64,000 nucleotides of DNA, taken from NCBI GenBank assembly GCA_945861785.1, contig CAMAWD010000023.1:1-64000 (forward strand). Reading direction: 5' to 3'. Origin of the DNA: Rhodoferax sp. OV413. Lineage in GTDB: Bacteria; Pseudomonadota; Gammaproteobacteria; Burkholderiales; Burkholderiaceae_C. Positions 17,025 through 25,815 of this stretch are shown here, in pieces. The position numbers and the translations under genes were made by a program. The notes beneath the pieces are model-generated. The model worked only from the letters and a program-made list of their open reading frames with translations. It was not told the origin of the DNA and made no database searches. The stretch's first letter is position 1. The number at the start of each line of letters is the position of its first letter.

Positions 17025-17845
17025 TGGCGCAAACCGGCACGCTGCTGGAGGTGCGGGGGCTGAACGCACAATTCACGCGCCAGGGCACGACCACGCGCGT
17101 GGTCAAGGGCATCTCGTTCGACATCGCAGCCGGCGAGGCAGTGGGCTTCGTCGGGGAGTCGGGCTGCGGCAAGAGCGTCACGGCACGGGCGATTCTGCGC
17201 CTGGCGCCCGAGGGCTCGTCGCTGCAACTCGGTGGCGCAATCCTGTTCCATGGCCAAGACCTGCTGCAGTTGCCCGAGCGTGCGATGCACGACATCCGCG
17301 GCCGGCGCATCGCAATGGTTTTCCAGGACCCGATGACCTCCCTCAACCCTGTCATGACAGTCGGCGCGCAGATCGACGACATGGTGCGCCGCCACACCGG
17401 CGCTTCGGCGCGGGACGCACGCCGGCGCACCGTGGAGCTGCTCGGCCTGGTGGGCATCCGCGACGCCGCGCTGCGCGCCAACGACCATCCGCACCAGTTC
17501 TCGGGCGGCATGCGCCAGCGCGTGCTGATCGCCATGGCCGTTTCCTGCCAACCCGATCTGCTGATCGCCGATGAACCGACAACCGCGCTGGACGTCACGG
17601 TGCAGGCCCAGATCCTGCGGCTGCTGATGCGCCTGCGCAAGGAACTGGGCATGGCGCTGCTGCTGATCACCCACGACTTCGGCGTGATCGCCGGCATGGT
17701 GGAGCGCGTCAATGTGATGCTCGACGGCGAGATCGTCGAGTCCGGCCCGGTGGGAGATGTCTTTGCCAGTCCACGGCACAGCTACACGCGTGCGTTGCTC
17801 GACGCCGTGCCGCGGCTCGATGCGACCGGGCGGGCTGCGCGATGA
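17024..17845 (+). CDS. ABC transporter ATP-binding protein (DppD-like)
   Basis: A 273-residue ATPase. Walker [11 protein letters not shown]-loop [14 protein letters not shown], signature FSGGMRQRV and Walker [14 protein letters not shown] are intact. It is shorter than many DppD proteins because it ends soon after the H-loop region ([18 protein letters not shown]) at [11 protein letters not shown] and lacks the zinc-finger-like CxxxxP tail, which is instead found in its partner. Overlaps the next gene by 4 bp. Confidence 0.92.
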   Translation: MAQTGTLLEVRGLNAQFTRQGTTTRVVKGISFDIAAGEAVGFVGESGCGKSVTARAILRLAPEGSSLQLGGAILFHGQDLLQLPERAMHDIRGRRIAMVFQDPMTSLNPVMTVGAQIDDMVRRHTGASARDARRRTVELLGLVGIRDAALRANDHPHQFSGGMRQRVLIAMAVSCQPDLLIADEPTTALDVTVQAQILRLLMRLRKELGMALLLITHDFGVIAGMVERVNVMLDGEIVESGPVGDVFASPRHSYTRALLDAVPRLDATGRAAR

Positions 17846-18801
17846 CCGCCGCCGCCCTGCTGCGGGTGCAGGACCTGTCGGTGGTGTTCCCGGCGCGCCG
17901 CGGCCGGCCACCGGTGCGCGCGGTGGACCGTGTGTCCTTCGAGATCCAGCCAGGCGAGACGCTGGGACTGGTCGGCGAGTCGGGCTCGGGCAAGACCAGT
18001 ACCGGCCGGGCCATCCTGCAGTTGCAGCCGGCCAGCGGCGGATCGGTGCAGTTGCTGGGCCGCGAACTGACGACCCTGTCGCCTGCTGAGTTGCGCCGGA
18101 TGCGCCGGCACATGCAGTTCGTGCTGCAGAACCCGTACTCCAGCCTCCATCCGCGCATGACGATCGGCGCCACGCTGACCGAGCCGCTGCGGGTGCACCG
18201 GTCGGTGCCGGCGCCCGAGATGCCCCGGCGTGTGGCGCAATTGCTGGAGCACGTGGGCATGGATCCCGCCATCGTACGGCGCTATCCGCACGAGTTCTCT
18301 GGCGGCCAGCGCCAGCGCATCGTGATTGCCCGTGCGCTGGCAGTGAACCCCGACTTCGTCGTGTGCGACGAGCCGGTGTCCGCACTGGACGTTCGGACCC
18401 AGGCCCAGATCGTGGCGCTGCTGAAATCCTTGCAGGACCGGCTCGGCCTGTCCTACCTGTTCATCGCGCACGACCTGGCGATGGTGCGAATGGTGGCGCA
18501 CCGCGTGGCGGTGATGTTCGGCGGGCTGATCGTCGAGACCGGCAGCGCGGCGCAGGTGTTCGACGGCCCGGCCCATCCCTACACCCGCACGCTGCTCGAC
18601 GCAGTGCCACTGCCTGACCCGGCGCTGCAGCGCCAGCGCCTTGCGATGGCACCGCCGGAATGCGATTTCCATGCACACCGCGACAGCGGCACGCCGTGCC
18701 GATTCGGCGAGGACCACGGCGCCACAGGCACGGCGCACTGGCACTGTGTCGGCCCGGGGCACGGCGTATCGTGCAAGTTCTGGCCCGACAACGGGGCCTG
18801 A
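17842..18801 (+). CDS. ABC transporter ATP-binding protein (DppF-like)
   Basis: A 319-residue ATPase, the second of the heterodimeric pair. Walker A GESGSGKTS, Q-loop VLQNPYSSLHPRM, signature FSGGQRQRIV and Walker B FVVCDEPVSALD are intact. After the ATPase core it has the oligopeptide-transporter C-terminal region with cysteines (ECDFHAHRDSGTPCRF ... WHCVGPGHGVSCKFW), typical of the oligopeptide-type C-terminal domain that can bind an iron-sulfur cluster. Last gene of the operon; the convergent oxidoreductase gene ends 16 bp further on. Confidence 0.92.
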   Translation: MTAAALLRVQDLSVVFPARRGRPPVRAVDRVSFEIQPGETLGLVGESGSGKTSTGRAILQLQPASGGSVQLLGRELTTLSPAELRRMRRHMQFVLQNPYSSLHPRMTIGATLTEPLRVHRSVPAPEMPRRVAQLLEHVGMDPAIVRRYPHEFSGGQRQRIVIARALAVNPDFVVCDEPVSALDVRTQAQIVALLKSLQDRLGLSYLFIAHDLAMVRMVAHRVAVMFGGLIVETGSAAQVFDGPAHPYTRTLLDAVPLPDPALQRQRLAMAPPECDFHAHRDSGTPCRFGEDHGATGTAHWHCVGPGHGVSCKFWPDNGA

Positions 18802-18816
18802 GCCGCGCGGCCGGTG

Positions 18817-19932
18817 TCAGCGCTGGCCGATGCGGATATCGCTGAACAGGGCGGACAGGCCACGTGGCTGGGACCGCAAGTATTGCTTCGGCACCTGTAC
18901 CTGGGCCCCGAGTGCGGCGGCGGCATGCCAGGGCCAGTGCGGGTCGTACAGGATGCCGCGGGCCAGCGCCACCATGTCGGCGAGGCCCTGCGCGATGATG
19001 TCCTCGGCCGCCTGCGGTTCCGTGATCAGGCCCACCGCCATGGTCGGCAGCCCGGTGGCGCGGCGGATCGCATCGGCAAAACCGACCTGGTACTGCGGGC
19101 CCAGCGCGACCTTCTGCAGCGGCGACACCCCCCCGCTCGAGACGTGGACGAAGGTGCAGCCACGTTGTCGAAGTGCGTGGCCGAACGCCACGCACTGGTC
19201 CAGGTCCCAGCCGCCATCGACCCAGTCAGTGGCAGACACGCGCACTCCCAACGGATATGGCTCGGGCAGGGCTGCGCGCACCGCATCGAACACCTCCAGC
19301 GGGAAACGCATGCGTTTGTCCAGGGAACCGCCGTAGGCATCCTCGCGCTGGTTGGCCAGCGGCGAGAGGAACTGGTGCAGCAGGTAACCGTGCGCCGCAT
19401 GCAGCTCCACCAGGTCCAGCCCCAGGCGCTGCGCGCGCACGGCGGAGTCCACAAAGGCCTGGCGCACCCGCGCCAGGCCAGTGGCGTCCAGCGCATGCGG
19501 CGGGATTTCGGCCGGCCCGTGCGGCAGGGCCGAGGGCGCATCGGGCGTCCAGCCACCAGGCTCTTCGGGGCGGATCTGCAAGCCGCCGTCCCAGGGCGCT
19601 TGGCTGGAGCTTTTGCGCCCGGCGTGCGCCAGCTGGATGCCCACGGGCATTGGCGAATGCCGGCGCACGGACGCCAGCACCCGTGCCAGCGCGGTCTCGG
19701 TGGCGTCGTCGTACAGACCCAGATCGCCGGGGGTGATGCGGCCCGAGGCCTCGACCGCCGTGGCCTCGATGATCAGCAACCCGGCGCCGGACAAGGCCAG
19801 TTGTCCGAGGTGAATCAGGTGCCAGTCGTTGGCCTGGCCATCCTCGGCCGAGTACTGGCACATGGGCGCGATGACGATGCGGTTGGGCAAGGTGAGTTGG
19901 CCCAGTGGGTAGGAAGTGAAGAGTTGGCTCAT
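18817..19932 (-). CDS. NADH:flavin oxidoreductase, Old Yellow Enzyme (YqjM/NamA class)
   Basis: A 371-residue FMN-dependent ene-reductase. The class-defining motif APMCQYSAEDG (Cys and Tyr near residues 25-27, as in YqjM) is near the N terminus; later come QLAHAGRKSS, ELHAAHGYLLHQFLSPLANQR and the FMN phosphate part VALARGILYDPHWPWHAA. The enzymes reduce activated C=C bonds of enals, enones or nitro compounds. It is the last gene of a probable four-gene minus-strand operon with two hydrolases and a DapA-like lyase (79 bp after the hydrolase), so it likely reduces an intermediate of a degradation pathway. Confidence 0.92.
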   Translation of the reverse strand: MSQLFTSYPLGQLTLPNRIVIAPMCQYSAEDGQANDWHLIHLGQLALSGAGLLIIEATAVEASGRITPGDLGLYDDATETALARVLASVRRHSPMPVGIQLAHAGRKSSSQAPWDGGLQIRPEEPGGWTPDAPSALPHGPAEIPPHALDATGLARVRQAFVDSAVRAQRLGLDLVELHAAHGYLLHQFLSPLANQREDAYGGSLDKRMRFPLEVFDAVRAALPEPYPLGVRVSATDWVDGGWDLDQCVAFGHALRQRGCTFVHVSSGGVSPLQKVALGPQYQVGFADAIRRATGLPTMAVGLITEPQAAEDIIAQGLADMVALARGILYDPHWPWHAAAALGAQVQVPKQYLRSQPRGLSALFSDIRIGQR

Positions 19933-20011
19933 GGGTGCGGTGCGTTGGTGTTGCCTGCAGCGGTCTTTGCCTGCGGGGATGCCCGGCGGGCGCCTGTCTG
20001 CGGTGGTTCGG

Positions 20012-20872
20012 CTAGCGGTGCAGCCACTCGAGAAGCAACGCGTTGACCGCGTCGGCCTGTTCGTACTGCGCCCAGTGGCCTGCACCGTCGATGATACGGG
20101 TGTCGCGTGCCGCATGCGCCACGGCCAGGGTGCGCATCACTGCCGGCGGGTCGGCTGTGACATCGTGCGCGCCCCAGGCCAGCAGCAGTCCGGCAGGCAG
20201 GGCCTCGAGTATCGGGCCGATCAGCACCCGATGCGAGATCTCCTTGCTGCGAAACCGCGTGCGCAGGCACGAGCGGCTGTGCACCTCCAGCGCCAGTGCA
20301 TCGATGTCCGTACCTTGGGCATGCAGCATGTGCACGCCCAGGTTGTGGCGCATCACTGCTGCCACCGCAGCCGCATCCCCCGACGTGGCCGCATTTTTCC
20401 AGCCCAACAACTTGCCTTGTGGCCGCCGCGTCGTGCCGTGCCCCGCGCCACCCAGCACGGCCAGTTGCGTCACGCCCGGGCGTGACGCCGCGACATGCGT
20501 GGCCACCAGGCCGCCAAACGAAAAACCGACCAGCCGCAGCGGTGTCCCGGCCCCGACCAAGGCATCCAGTGACGCCACCGTGGCCTTCACCAGAGCCGCC
20601 AGGTCCCCCGGCGGCGGTACGTCGCCCGAATCGCCATAACCCGGCATGTCTGGCACCCACACCGTGAAGCGCTGCGCAAGCGCCTCGATGTTGCGCACCC
20701 AGTGCATCCAGCTGCCGTGGCCACCGTGCAGCAGCACCAGCAACGGCCCGGCGCCGAAGCGGCGCCAGCACACCTCGGTGCCCGTGACTGTCACCCGGTG
20801 CCGCTCGGCCAGTTGCTCCAGCCGGGCGAGCGCCGGGAGCGAGGTGGTGTGGGGTGTGAAGTCAGCTTTCAT
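20012..20872 (-). CDS. Alpha/beta-fold hydrolase
   Basis: A 286-residue alpha/beta hydrolase with an intact triad: oxyanion LLHGGHGSWMHW near residue 47, nucleophile elbow VGFSFGG, acid in LLAWGAHDVTADP and the histidine in GAGHWAQYEQ. Substrate could be an ester, lactone or a C-C bond (MhpC-like). The ATG at 20872 overlaps the stop of the upstream serine hydrolase by 4 bp, so the two hydrolases are co-translated; the open frame continues upstream only as a shadow of that gene. Confidence 0.88.
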   Translation of the reverse strand: MKADFTPHTTSLPALARLEQLAERHRVTVTGTEVCWRRFGAGPLLVLLHGGHGSWMHWVRNIEALAQRFTVWVPDMPGYGDSGDVPPPGDLAALVKATVASLDALVGAGTPLRLVGFSFGGLVATHVAASRPGVTQLAVLGGAGHGTTRRPQGKLLGWKNAATSGDAAAVAAVMRHNLGVHMLHAQGTDIDALALEVHSRSCLRTRFRSKEISHRVLIGPILEALPAGLLLAWGAHDVTADPPAVMRTLAVAHAARDTRIIDGAGHWAQYEQADAVNALLLEWLHR

Positions 20873-21942
20873 CGCACCACTGCCGCCGCGACCGCATTGG
20901 ACACCGTGCGCAATAGGCGGCCGTCGTCGTACGCGGTCGGGCGGGTGGTAAGAATGACCGCCAGCAGCTGGCTGTCCGGATCGGCCCAGGCCACCGTACC
21001 CGTCGCGCCGGAATGACCGAATGTGCGTGGCGACACCAGCTCGCCGCAATAGACCCACACCGGGCTGTTCGCCAGGCCCCAGCCCAGGCCCCAGGGCGTG
21101 CCGAGGTGGCTGTTGTGGTCGCTGGTCATGCGCGCCACCGTGGCACGACCCAGCAGTCGGCGCCCGGCCAGCTGGCCGCCGTTCAGGAACGCCTGCAGCA
21201 GTTGCGCCAGATCAGTCACCGTGGAATGCATTCCGCCCCAGGGGTGGCCCATGTCGCGCCAGTACCAGGTGTTCGGGCCGAAGCGCTCCATGTCGGGGTT
21301 GTTCTCGCACTGGCACCACAGCGTGTCGGCGATCTGGCGCCCGCCCAGGCCCAGCGACGAGTCCTTCATGCCGAGCACATCGAAGATCTCGCGCTGGTGA
21401 AAGTCGCGCAATGCCTGCCCCGACACGCGCTGCACGATCTCTCCGGCGAGCAGTGTGCCCATGCTCTGGTAGTCAAACCCCGTACGCGGGGGATACAGCA
21501 GCGGCGTGCTGCAGACGGCCTGCACAAACGCATCCAGGGGGGCATGGGCACGCCGGAGCTCCAGGTTCTGCGGCACCATGTCGGGCAGTCCCGAGGTGTG
21601 GGTGAGCAGGTCGCGCACCCTGACCTGTGCCCGGTCGGCACCGGTGAATTCGGGCAGGTAGAACACCACCGGGTCGTCGAGCGACACACGGCCCCGCTCG
21701 ACCAGCAGCATCAGCGCCAGCGCATTCACGGGCTTGGAGATCGAGGCCAGGAGGTACACCGCATCCGCCTGTGCGCCATGCCCGGCACGCAGCACGACAC
21801 GTCCGTGGCGGGCCACGAGGATCGACGCGGCGCAGACACGCCCCGCAGCCACCTCCGCTGCCAGCAGCGCGCTGGCATGGGCCAGCCGCTCGGGGCACAG
21901 GCCCTGGGCAGTCGGAGTAGCGCTGGGAAGGTGATCGGTCAC
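20869..21942 (-). CDS. Serine hydrolase, beta-lactamase/esterase (class C fold, EstB-like)
   Basis: About 357 residues from a GTG start at 21942 (MTDHLPSATPTAQG). The catalytic SxxK tetrad is LLASISKPVNALAL, the second motif is the YQS in FDYQSMGTLLAGE, and the third (KTG equivalent) is HSGATG. No signal peptide is visible, favouring a cytoplasmic esterase or amidohydrolase over a periplasmic beta-lactamase. An in-frame extension upstream to 22074 exists but looks non-coding. It overlaps the alpha/beta hydrolase gene by 4 bp and follows the DapA-like gene by 80 bp. Confidence 0.85.
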   Translation of the reverse strand: MTDHLPSATPTAQGLCPERLAHASALLAAEVAAGRVCAASILVARHGRVVLRAGHGAQADAVYLLASISKPVNALALMLLVERGRVSLDDPVVFYLPEFTGADRAQVRVRDLLTHTSGLPDMVPQNLELRRAHAPLDAFVQAVCSTPLLYPPRTGFDYQSMGTLLAGEIVQRVSGQALRDFHQREIFDVLGMKDSSLGLGGRQIADTLWCQCENNPDMERFGPNTWYWRDMGHPWGGMHSTVTDLAQLLQAFLNGGQLAGRRLLGRATVARMTSDHNSHLGTPWGLGWGLANSPVWVYCGELVSPRTFGHSGATGTVAWADPDSQLLAVILTTRPTAYDDGRLLRTVSNAVAAAVVR

Positions 21943-22022
21943 AACCGGCCCAAGTCTACCGACGCCGCAAGGCCGACCGGATCCGCGCCACGGTGCATGC
22001 CAAGAGAGCCGTGTCGCGACGG

Positions 22023-22973
22023 TCAGGCGGCGTTGTCCGACCAGCGCGCATACCAGGCCTTGAACTTGGCCCACTGGGCATCCGTGTAACGGCGCTGACT
22101 GTCCGACAGCACATCGCTGGCGTTGAAATGCAGCGCGTATTCTGGATAACCCGCCAGCACCATGAGGTGTTTGTAATAGAGCACGAGGTCCACGCCTTCG
22201 TCAAACGTGGAGAGCACGAACAGCGCCTGGTCAAGCTCGCGCGCACGGCGGTCGGCAACCGGATCACCCTGGGCGGCAGCCCGGCAAAGCGACACCAGGT
22301 GCAACACCTCGGTGGGCAACGCATTGCCGATGCCGGTGATCGCGCCGACGGCGCCACAGTTCACGAAACCGTGCACCACCTGGGTGTCCACACCGACCAT
22401 CAGAATCAGCGAACCGTCGCGGCTGGTGATGTGATTGGCCGCGTAGCTCAAGGACGCGGCGCCGCCGAACTCCTTGAAACCCACGAGGTTCGAGAACCGC
22501 GCGCGCAGGTCAAAAAACAGGTCGGCCTTGGTCTCGTAGCCATAGTAGGGGCTGTTGTAGATCACGGAGGGCAGGTCGCCGCCAGCCTCCAGAACACCCT
22601 CGAAATGCGCGCGCTGTGCGGCGATCGAACTGCCGCGCGACAACACGCGCGGGATCACCATCAAACCCTGGGCACCCACCTGGCGTGCATGCGCGGCAAG
22701 GGCAGCCGCCCGGGCCGGACTTTGCGCGCCGGTTCCCACCACGACGGGAACGCCCGCCGCCACAAGGCGGGCCACACCCTCCATGCGCTCTTCGTCGCTC
22801 AGCAGCGGCCAGTCGCCCATCGAGCCGCAGTACACAACGCCGCTCATGCCCGCAGAGACCAGCTGCTTGCCGGTGCGCACCAACGCGTCGAAATCAGGTT
22901 TGCGCGCCGCGGTGCAGGGTGTCATCAGGGCGGGGATGGTTCCTTGGAAGATGGCGATGGACGTGTGGGGCAT
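22023..22973 (-). CDS. Dihydrodipicolinate synthase/N-acetylneuraminate lyase family protein
   Basis: A 316-residue class I aldolase-type TIM barrel. The pocket motif reads YCGSMGDWPLLSDEER in place of the canonical GTTGE, the tyrosine motif is IYNSPYYGYET, and the Schiff-base lysine sits in LVGFKEFGGAAS. The altered pocket argues against lysine synthesis and for a catabolic lyase or deaminase acting on a 2-keto acid or a cyclic imine (compare hydroxypyrroline-carboxylate deaminases); this is inference. It heads the minus-strand operon that continues with two hydrolases and the Old Yellow Enzyme. Just upstream lies the decayed methylase stub. Confidence 0.85.
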   Translation of the reverse strand: MPHTSIAIFQGTIPALMTPCTAARKPDFDALVRTGKQLVSAGMSGVVYCGSMGDWPLLSDEERMEGVARLVAAGVPVVVGTGAQSPARAAALAAHARQVGAQGLMVIPRVLSRGSSIAAQRAHFEGVLEAGGDLPSVIYNSPYYGYETKADLFFDLRARFSNLVGFKEFGGAASLSYAANHITSRDGSLILMVGVDTQVVHGFVNCGAVGAITGIGNALPTEVLHLVSLCRAAAQGDPVADRRARELDQALFVLSTFDEGVDLVLYYKHLMVLAGYPEYALHFNASDVLSDSQRRYTDAQWAKFKAWYARWSDNAA

Positions 22974-23135
22974 GGACGTGTACCTGGGGAGGGTGTGGGG
23001 TTGGTGCCGGCATGGTGCGGTGTTGGCCGATATTACATTGGAAGCAGTGAGCCCAATGCGGTGGCCCGGATCGGCGCGGGCGGCGCATGGCGTACCAAGG
23101 CAGTAGCCGAAGTGCGTTTCAACTCTGAGATGGTG

Positions 23136-23258
23136 CTCCAGGCGGGACTTGATATCGCCCTTGAAGACTTCAGCCAGGTAGTGGTGGCTGTAAAACTCGT
23201 TTTCGTTGGCAATGCCAGCGAAGGTGTCAACGGCGTCAGTAAGGGAGGTGGCGGCCAT
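23136..23258 (-). pseudogene. N-terminal stub of a probable Eco57I-type DNA methylase
   Basis: An ATG at 23258, only 3 bp after the stop of the DUF1016 fragment, opens about 41 residues that look like a genuine protein start: TDAVDTFAGIANENEFYSHH followed by YLAEVFKGDIKSRLE. From memory this resembles the beginning of very large class I DNA methyltransferases/type IIG restriction enzymes. After about 23136 the frame carries on as unrelated sequence into the spacer before the DapA-like gene. The rest of the large gene is missing, so it is a deletion remnant. Family assignment is from recall and moderately secure at best. Confidence 0.45.
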
Positions 23259-23261
23259 GGG

Positions 23262-23549
23262 TCAGGCTGCGGCTGGCAAACGTAAGCGCGCTAGGCGGAC
23301 GGCTTCGTGCAGCTTGCGCTCCAATTCCTTCTTGGGCAGGATTTCGGTCCAATAGGACGACACCTGAATGCCACTTTGTTCCATATCCAATAGTTCAATC
23401 GTCTCGTGCAATTTACCCGCGCAGAGGATCAGGCCAATGGGCTTTTCCTCGCCAGCCTTACGTTCATAACGGTCGAGCCATTTCAGATAAAGCTCTAACT
23501 GCCCTTTGTCACCCGGTTTGAACTCTCCCAGCTTCAACTCAATCGCCAC
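23262..23549 (-). pseudogene. C-terminal fragment of DUF1016 (YhcG-type PD-(D/E)XK nuclease)
   Basis: The last 95 codons of a DUF1016 protein: VAIELKLGEFKPGDKGQLEL at the start contains the E-x-K part of the nuclease motif, followed by YLKWLDRYER, PIGLILCAGK and ELERKLHEAVRLA. The fragment begins exactly at the TA next to the IS630 end (23550-23551), so the element marks the break. The N-terminal half is absent here, and the sequence on the other side of the element is the Bug gene instead. An N-terminal DUF1016 fragment lies on the same strand at 33367-33570. Confidence 0.75.
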
Positions 23550-24670
23550 TAGTACGTAAACCTGTAAGTAATGGAACATATCTATGACTGAGCTTTCGAT
23601 CCGCATCCTGCCGGGTGAAGCTCCATTTGATGGTGCGCCTTTGCTTGTTACGCTCGCGTTGCCACGCGTTGACTTCAGAGCGCAAAGCCTGTTCACTGGG
23701 AATGCGCCGATCCAGGCACTGACGACTGAGCATCCCAATCTCGATCTCTGCCATGTTCAGCCAACTCGCGTGCTTGGGCGTGTAGTGGAACTGCACCCTG
23801 CGTAGCAGGCTGGATGCTGCGCGTTTACCCAGGACATCTTCAAAGCACTTTCTAAAGTGGGTGTTCAAGTTGTCCAGCACCAAATGCACACGTTTGGCTT
23901 TCGCATATGTCCCAGTGAGCAACTCGCTGACGAAGCCAACGAAGTCGGGCTTGGCGCGGTGAGCGGTTACCGTGACGACACGGCGACCGGCCTTGGGCTC
24001 GATCGCCACGAACAGATTGGTTGTGCCGTTGCGTTTGTATTCTTAGTCCTGCGTGGCTGGGCTGCGCGGCTTCATCGGCAATGGTTCGCGGCTGTGGGAC
24101 AGTAGTTGCAGACTCTTCTCGTCGATGCAGATGACGGGCTCAGCTGGGCGAAGCGGTCGAGCGTACAGCGCAAACAAGCTGTACATGCGTTGACGGTACT
24201 CCTGGGTCAGCGCTCCTACGCACCACATCACCTTGCGCCAGGGTTTTAGACAGTTTTTTTAGGATGCGACGAACCGTCTCCCGACCCAGGGTGTTCAAGC
24301 CGGGCTCCTGACGCGCAGCGCGCTCGAGTCCGACCAGGGTCCAGCGCTGCTGCCCTTCGGGCGGTGACGAGCACGCCAGCGCTGCCACGCGCGCCTGCGC
24401 GTCCGTGTCGTACCGGCTGGGCCGACCAGGACGAGCAACGTCGAACAGCGCCAATTCCAATCCACCCTGCAGGTAGGCAGCACGCGCACGCCATAGCGCG
24501 GTGCGCCCCATGCCAAGCACCGCCATGATCTGCGCCTCTGGCACGCCTCGGTCCAGGCACGACAGCACGTGGGCGCGATTGACCTCTCGGGAATAGTGCA
24601 ATCCCTTGCTGCGAAGCTCCTCGATCAATTGGCGATCCTCGACAGACAGACGCAATTCGGTTTGGCGCAT
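23539..24670 (-). pseudogene. IS630-family transposase, frameshifted and with internal stop
   Basis: The N-terminal HTH part starts at 24670 (MRQTELRLSVEDRQLIEELR) and runs in one frame to the A7 tract at about 24256. Homology then continues in another frame as LKPWRKVMWCVGALTQEYRQ and reaches an in-frame TAA at 24043-24045, where a tyrosine codon is expected before EYKRNGTTNLF. The catalytic residues are still recognisable: Asp in CIDEKSLQ, Asp in LVLDNLNTHF and Glu in SWLNMAEIEIG. The last frame reads 13 bases past the element end. Even if slippage at the A tract restored the first frame change, the TAA would block a full product. Confidence 0.8.
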
Positions 24671-24740
24671 GGCAACTCCGCTTCGTAAATGGCAACAAAG
24701 CGATTTTAGTCATGTTTCGTTATTTATGGGGTCAAGTACT
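23552..24740 (-). mobile_element. IS630-family insertion sequence, inactive
   Basis: An element of 1189 bp bounded by TA at both ends (23550-23551 and 24741-24742), as expected for IS630/Tc1 target use. The ends are imperfect inverted repeats: reading inward, GTACGTAAACCTGTAAGTAA at the right-hand gene end and GTACTTGACCCCATAAATAA at the other, with about 21 of 30 positions matching. The transposase inside has both a frameshift and a nonsense codon. It separates the DUF1016 fragment from the Bug gene, whose stop codon is only 5 bp from the element. Confidence 0.8.
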
Positions 24741-24745
24741 AGCTG

Positions 24746-25705
24746 CTATTTCTTGATCGACTTGGCGATCTTTTCCCATTGCTCGGCGTCCGTCTTCAGG
24801 AAAGCGACGAAGTCCGCCGTGCCCAGATAGGCTTCCTCGCCACCCGCACTCACCAGGCGTTCCCTGACTTCGGCCGCCTTGGTGGAGGCGGCGAGCGCGG
24901 TTTCTAGCTTCTTCAGTACCTCGGATGGCGTGCCGGCAGGCGCATGAAAGGCATACCAGGAAAGCGCAGTTGCCTCGGGGAAACCGAGCTCGGTGAAAGT
25001 CGGTACATCGGGGAGTTGGTCCGAGCGCCGGTTGCTGATGTTGGCAAGCGCCCGAAGCTTGCCCGCCTTGACCTGGGGATACGCCACACTCGATGGCAGG
25101 ATGGTGGACTGGACCAGCGCGTTGATCAGGTCCGCCACGATAGGTGGCGCACCCTTGTAGTAGACCGGCTCCATCGTGATGCCGGCGGCCTTCATGAAAA
25201 GTTCGTTGGACATCGACTGCGTGCTGCCCACGCCCCCTTCGCCAAACTGCAGCGGCAGTTTCGCCTTCTTCGCCATATCAACAAACTCCCTGAGTGTCCT
25301 GGCCGGCGACGACGCCGGCACGACGAAATAACTGGGCGACAGCGAAAACCGCGTAAGGGGCGTGAAGTCCTTGGGCGCCCAGCGTAGGTTCGATTCGAGC
25401 AGCGGGTTGTTGATGAGGAACGGTGCGCTGATTAGCAGCGTGTAGCCATCGGCCGGCGCACGGGCGACGAATTCGGCAGCGATATTACCGTTCGCGCCGG
25501 GCTTGGCCTCCACCACGACGGGTTGGCCGAGCTCTATCGCCAGGCGCTGCGTGACGGCGCGCGCCTGCACGTCCACAACCCCACCGGCCGGGTACGGGAC
25601 GATGACCCGGATCGGTTTGCTGGGAAAAGGGTCGGCGGCGCATGCTGCGACAGCCGTCAGCAGCGACATGGCACCGAGTGTGACACGTTGCTTGAGGTTC
25701 GTCAT
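24746..25705 (-). CDS. Bug/TctC family periplasmic substrate-binding protein
   Basis: A 319-residue binding protein of the tripartite tricarboxylate transporter receptor family, very expanded in Burkholderiales. A signal peptide (LGAMSLLTAVAACAA) is followed by FPSKPIRVIVPYPAGGVVDVQARAVTQRL, the family hallmark, then AKPGANGNIAAEFVARAPADGYT. ATG 25705 has an AGGAGA-like sequence upstream. It stands alone, with no TctA/TctB genes near it, as is common for these proteins. The substrate is not predictable. The IS630 end sits 5 bp beyond its stop. Confidence 0.9.
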   Translation of the reverse strand: MTNLKQRVTLGAMSLLTAVAACAADPFPSKPIRVIVPYPAGGVVDVQARAVTQRLAIELGQPVVVEAKPGANGNIAAEFVARAPADGYTLLISAPFLINNPLLESNLRWAPKDFTPLTRFSLSPSYFVVPASSPARTLREFVDMAKKAKLPLQFGEGGVGSTQSMSNELFMKAAGITMEPVYYKGAPPIVADLINALVQSTILPSSVAYPQVKAGKLRALANISNRRSDQLPDVPTFTELGFPEATALSWYAFHAPAGTPSEVLKKLETALAASTKAAEVRERLVSAGGEEAYLGTADFVAFLKTDAEQWEKIAKSIKK

Positions 25706-25796
25706 GATGGTCTCCTATTGTCGTTTCCCATGCTAGTGGCACATGCCCGTGCTTACAAGCGCCGGCTGTCAGCTTGGCGACGTCTTATGGTGCTGT

Positions 25797-25815
25797 CTGG
25801 GGTGCTTCACCCCAG
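25797..25815. repeat. Perfect 8-bp inverted repeat with 3-base loop
   Basis: CTGGGGTG (25797-25804) and CACCCCAG (25808-25815) are exact complements around CTT. No T-run follows in either direction, so it is not a typical intrinsic terminator. It lies about 90 bp upstream of the Bug gene start and may be an operator or a chance structure. Confidence 0.35.

Noticed and set aside
24245-24265. Programmed frameshift at the A7 tract of the IS630 transposase
   Set aside because: The continuing frame is +1 rather than the usual -1, and a nonsense codon downstream would still abort the protein; decay is simpler.
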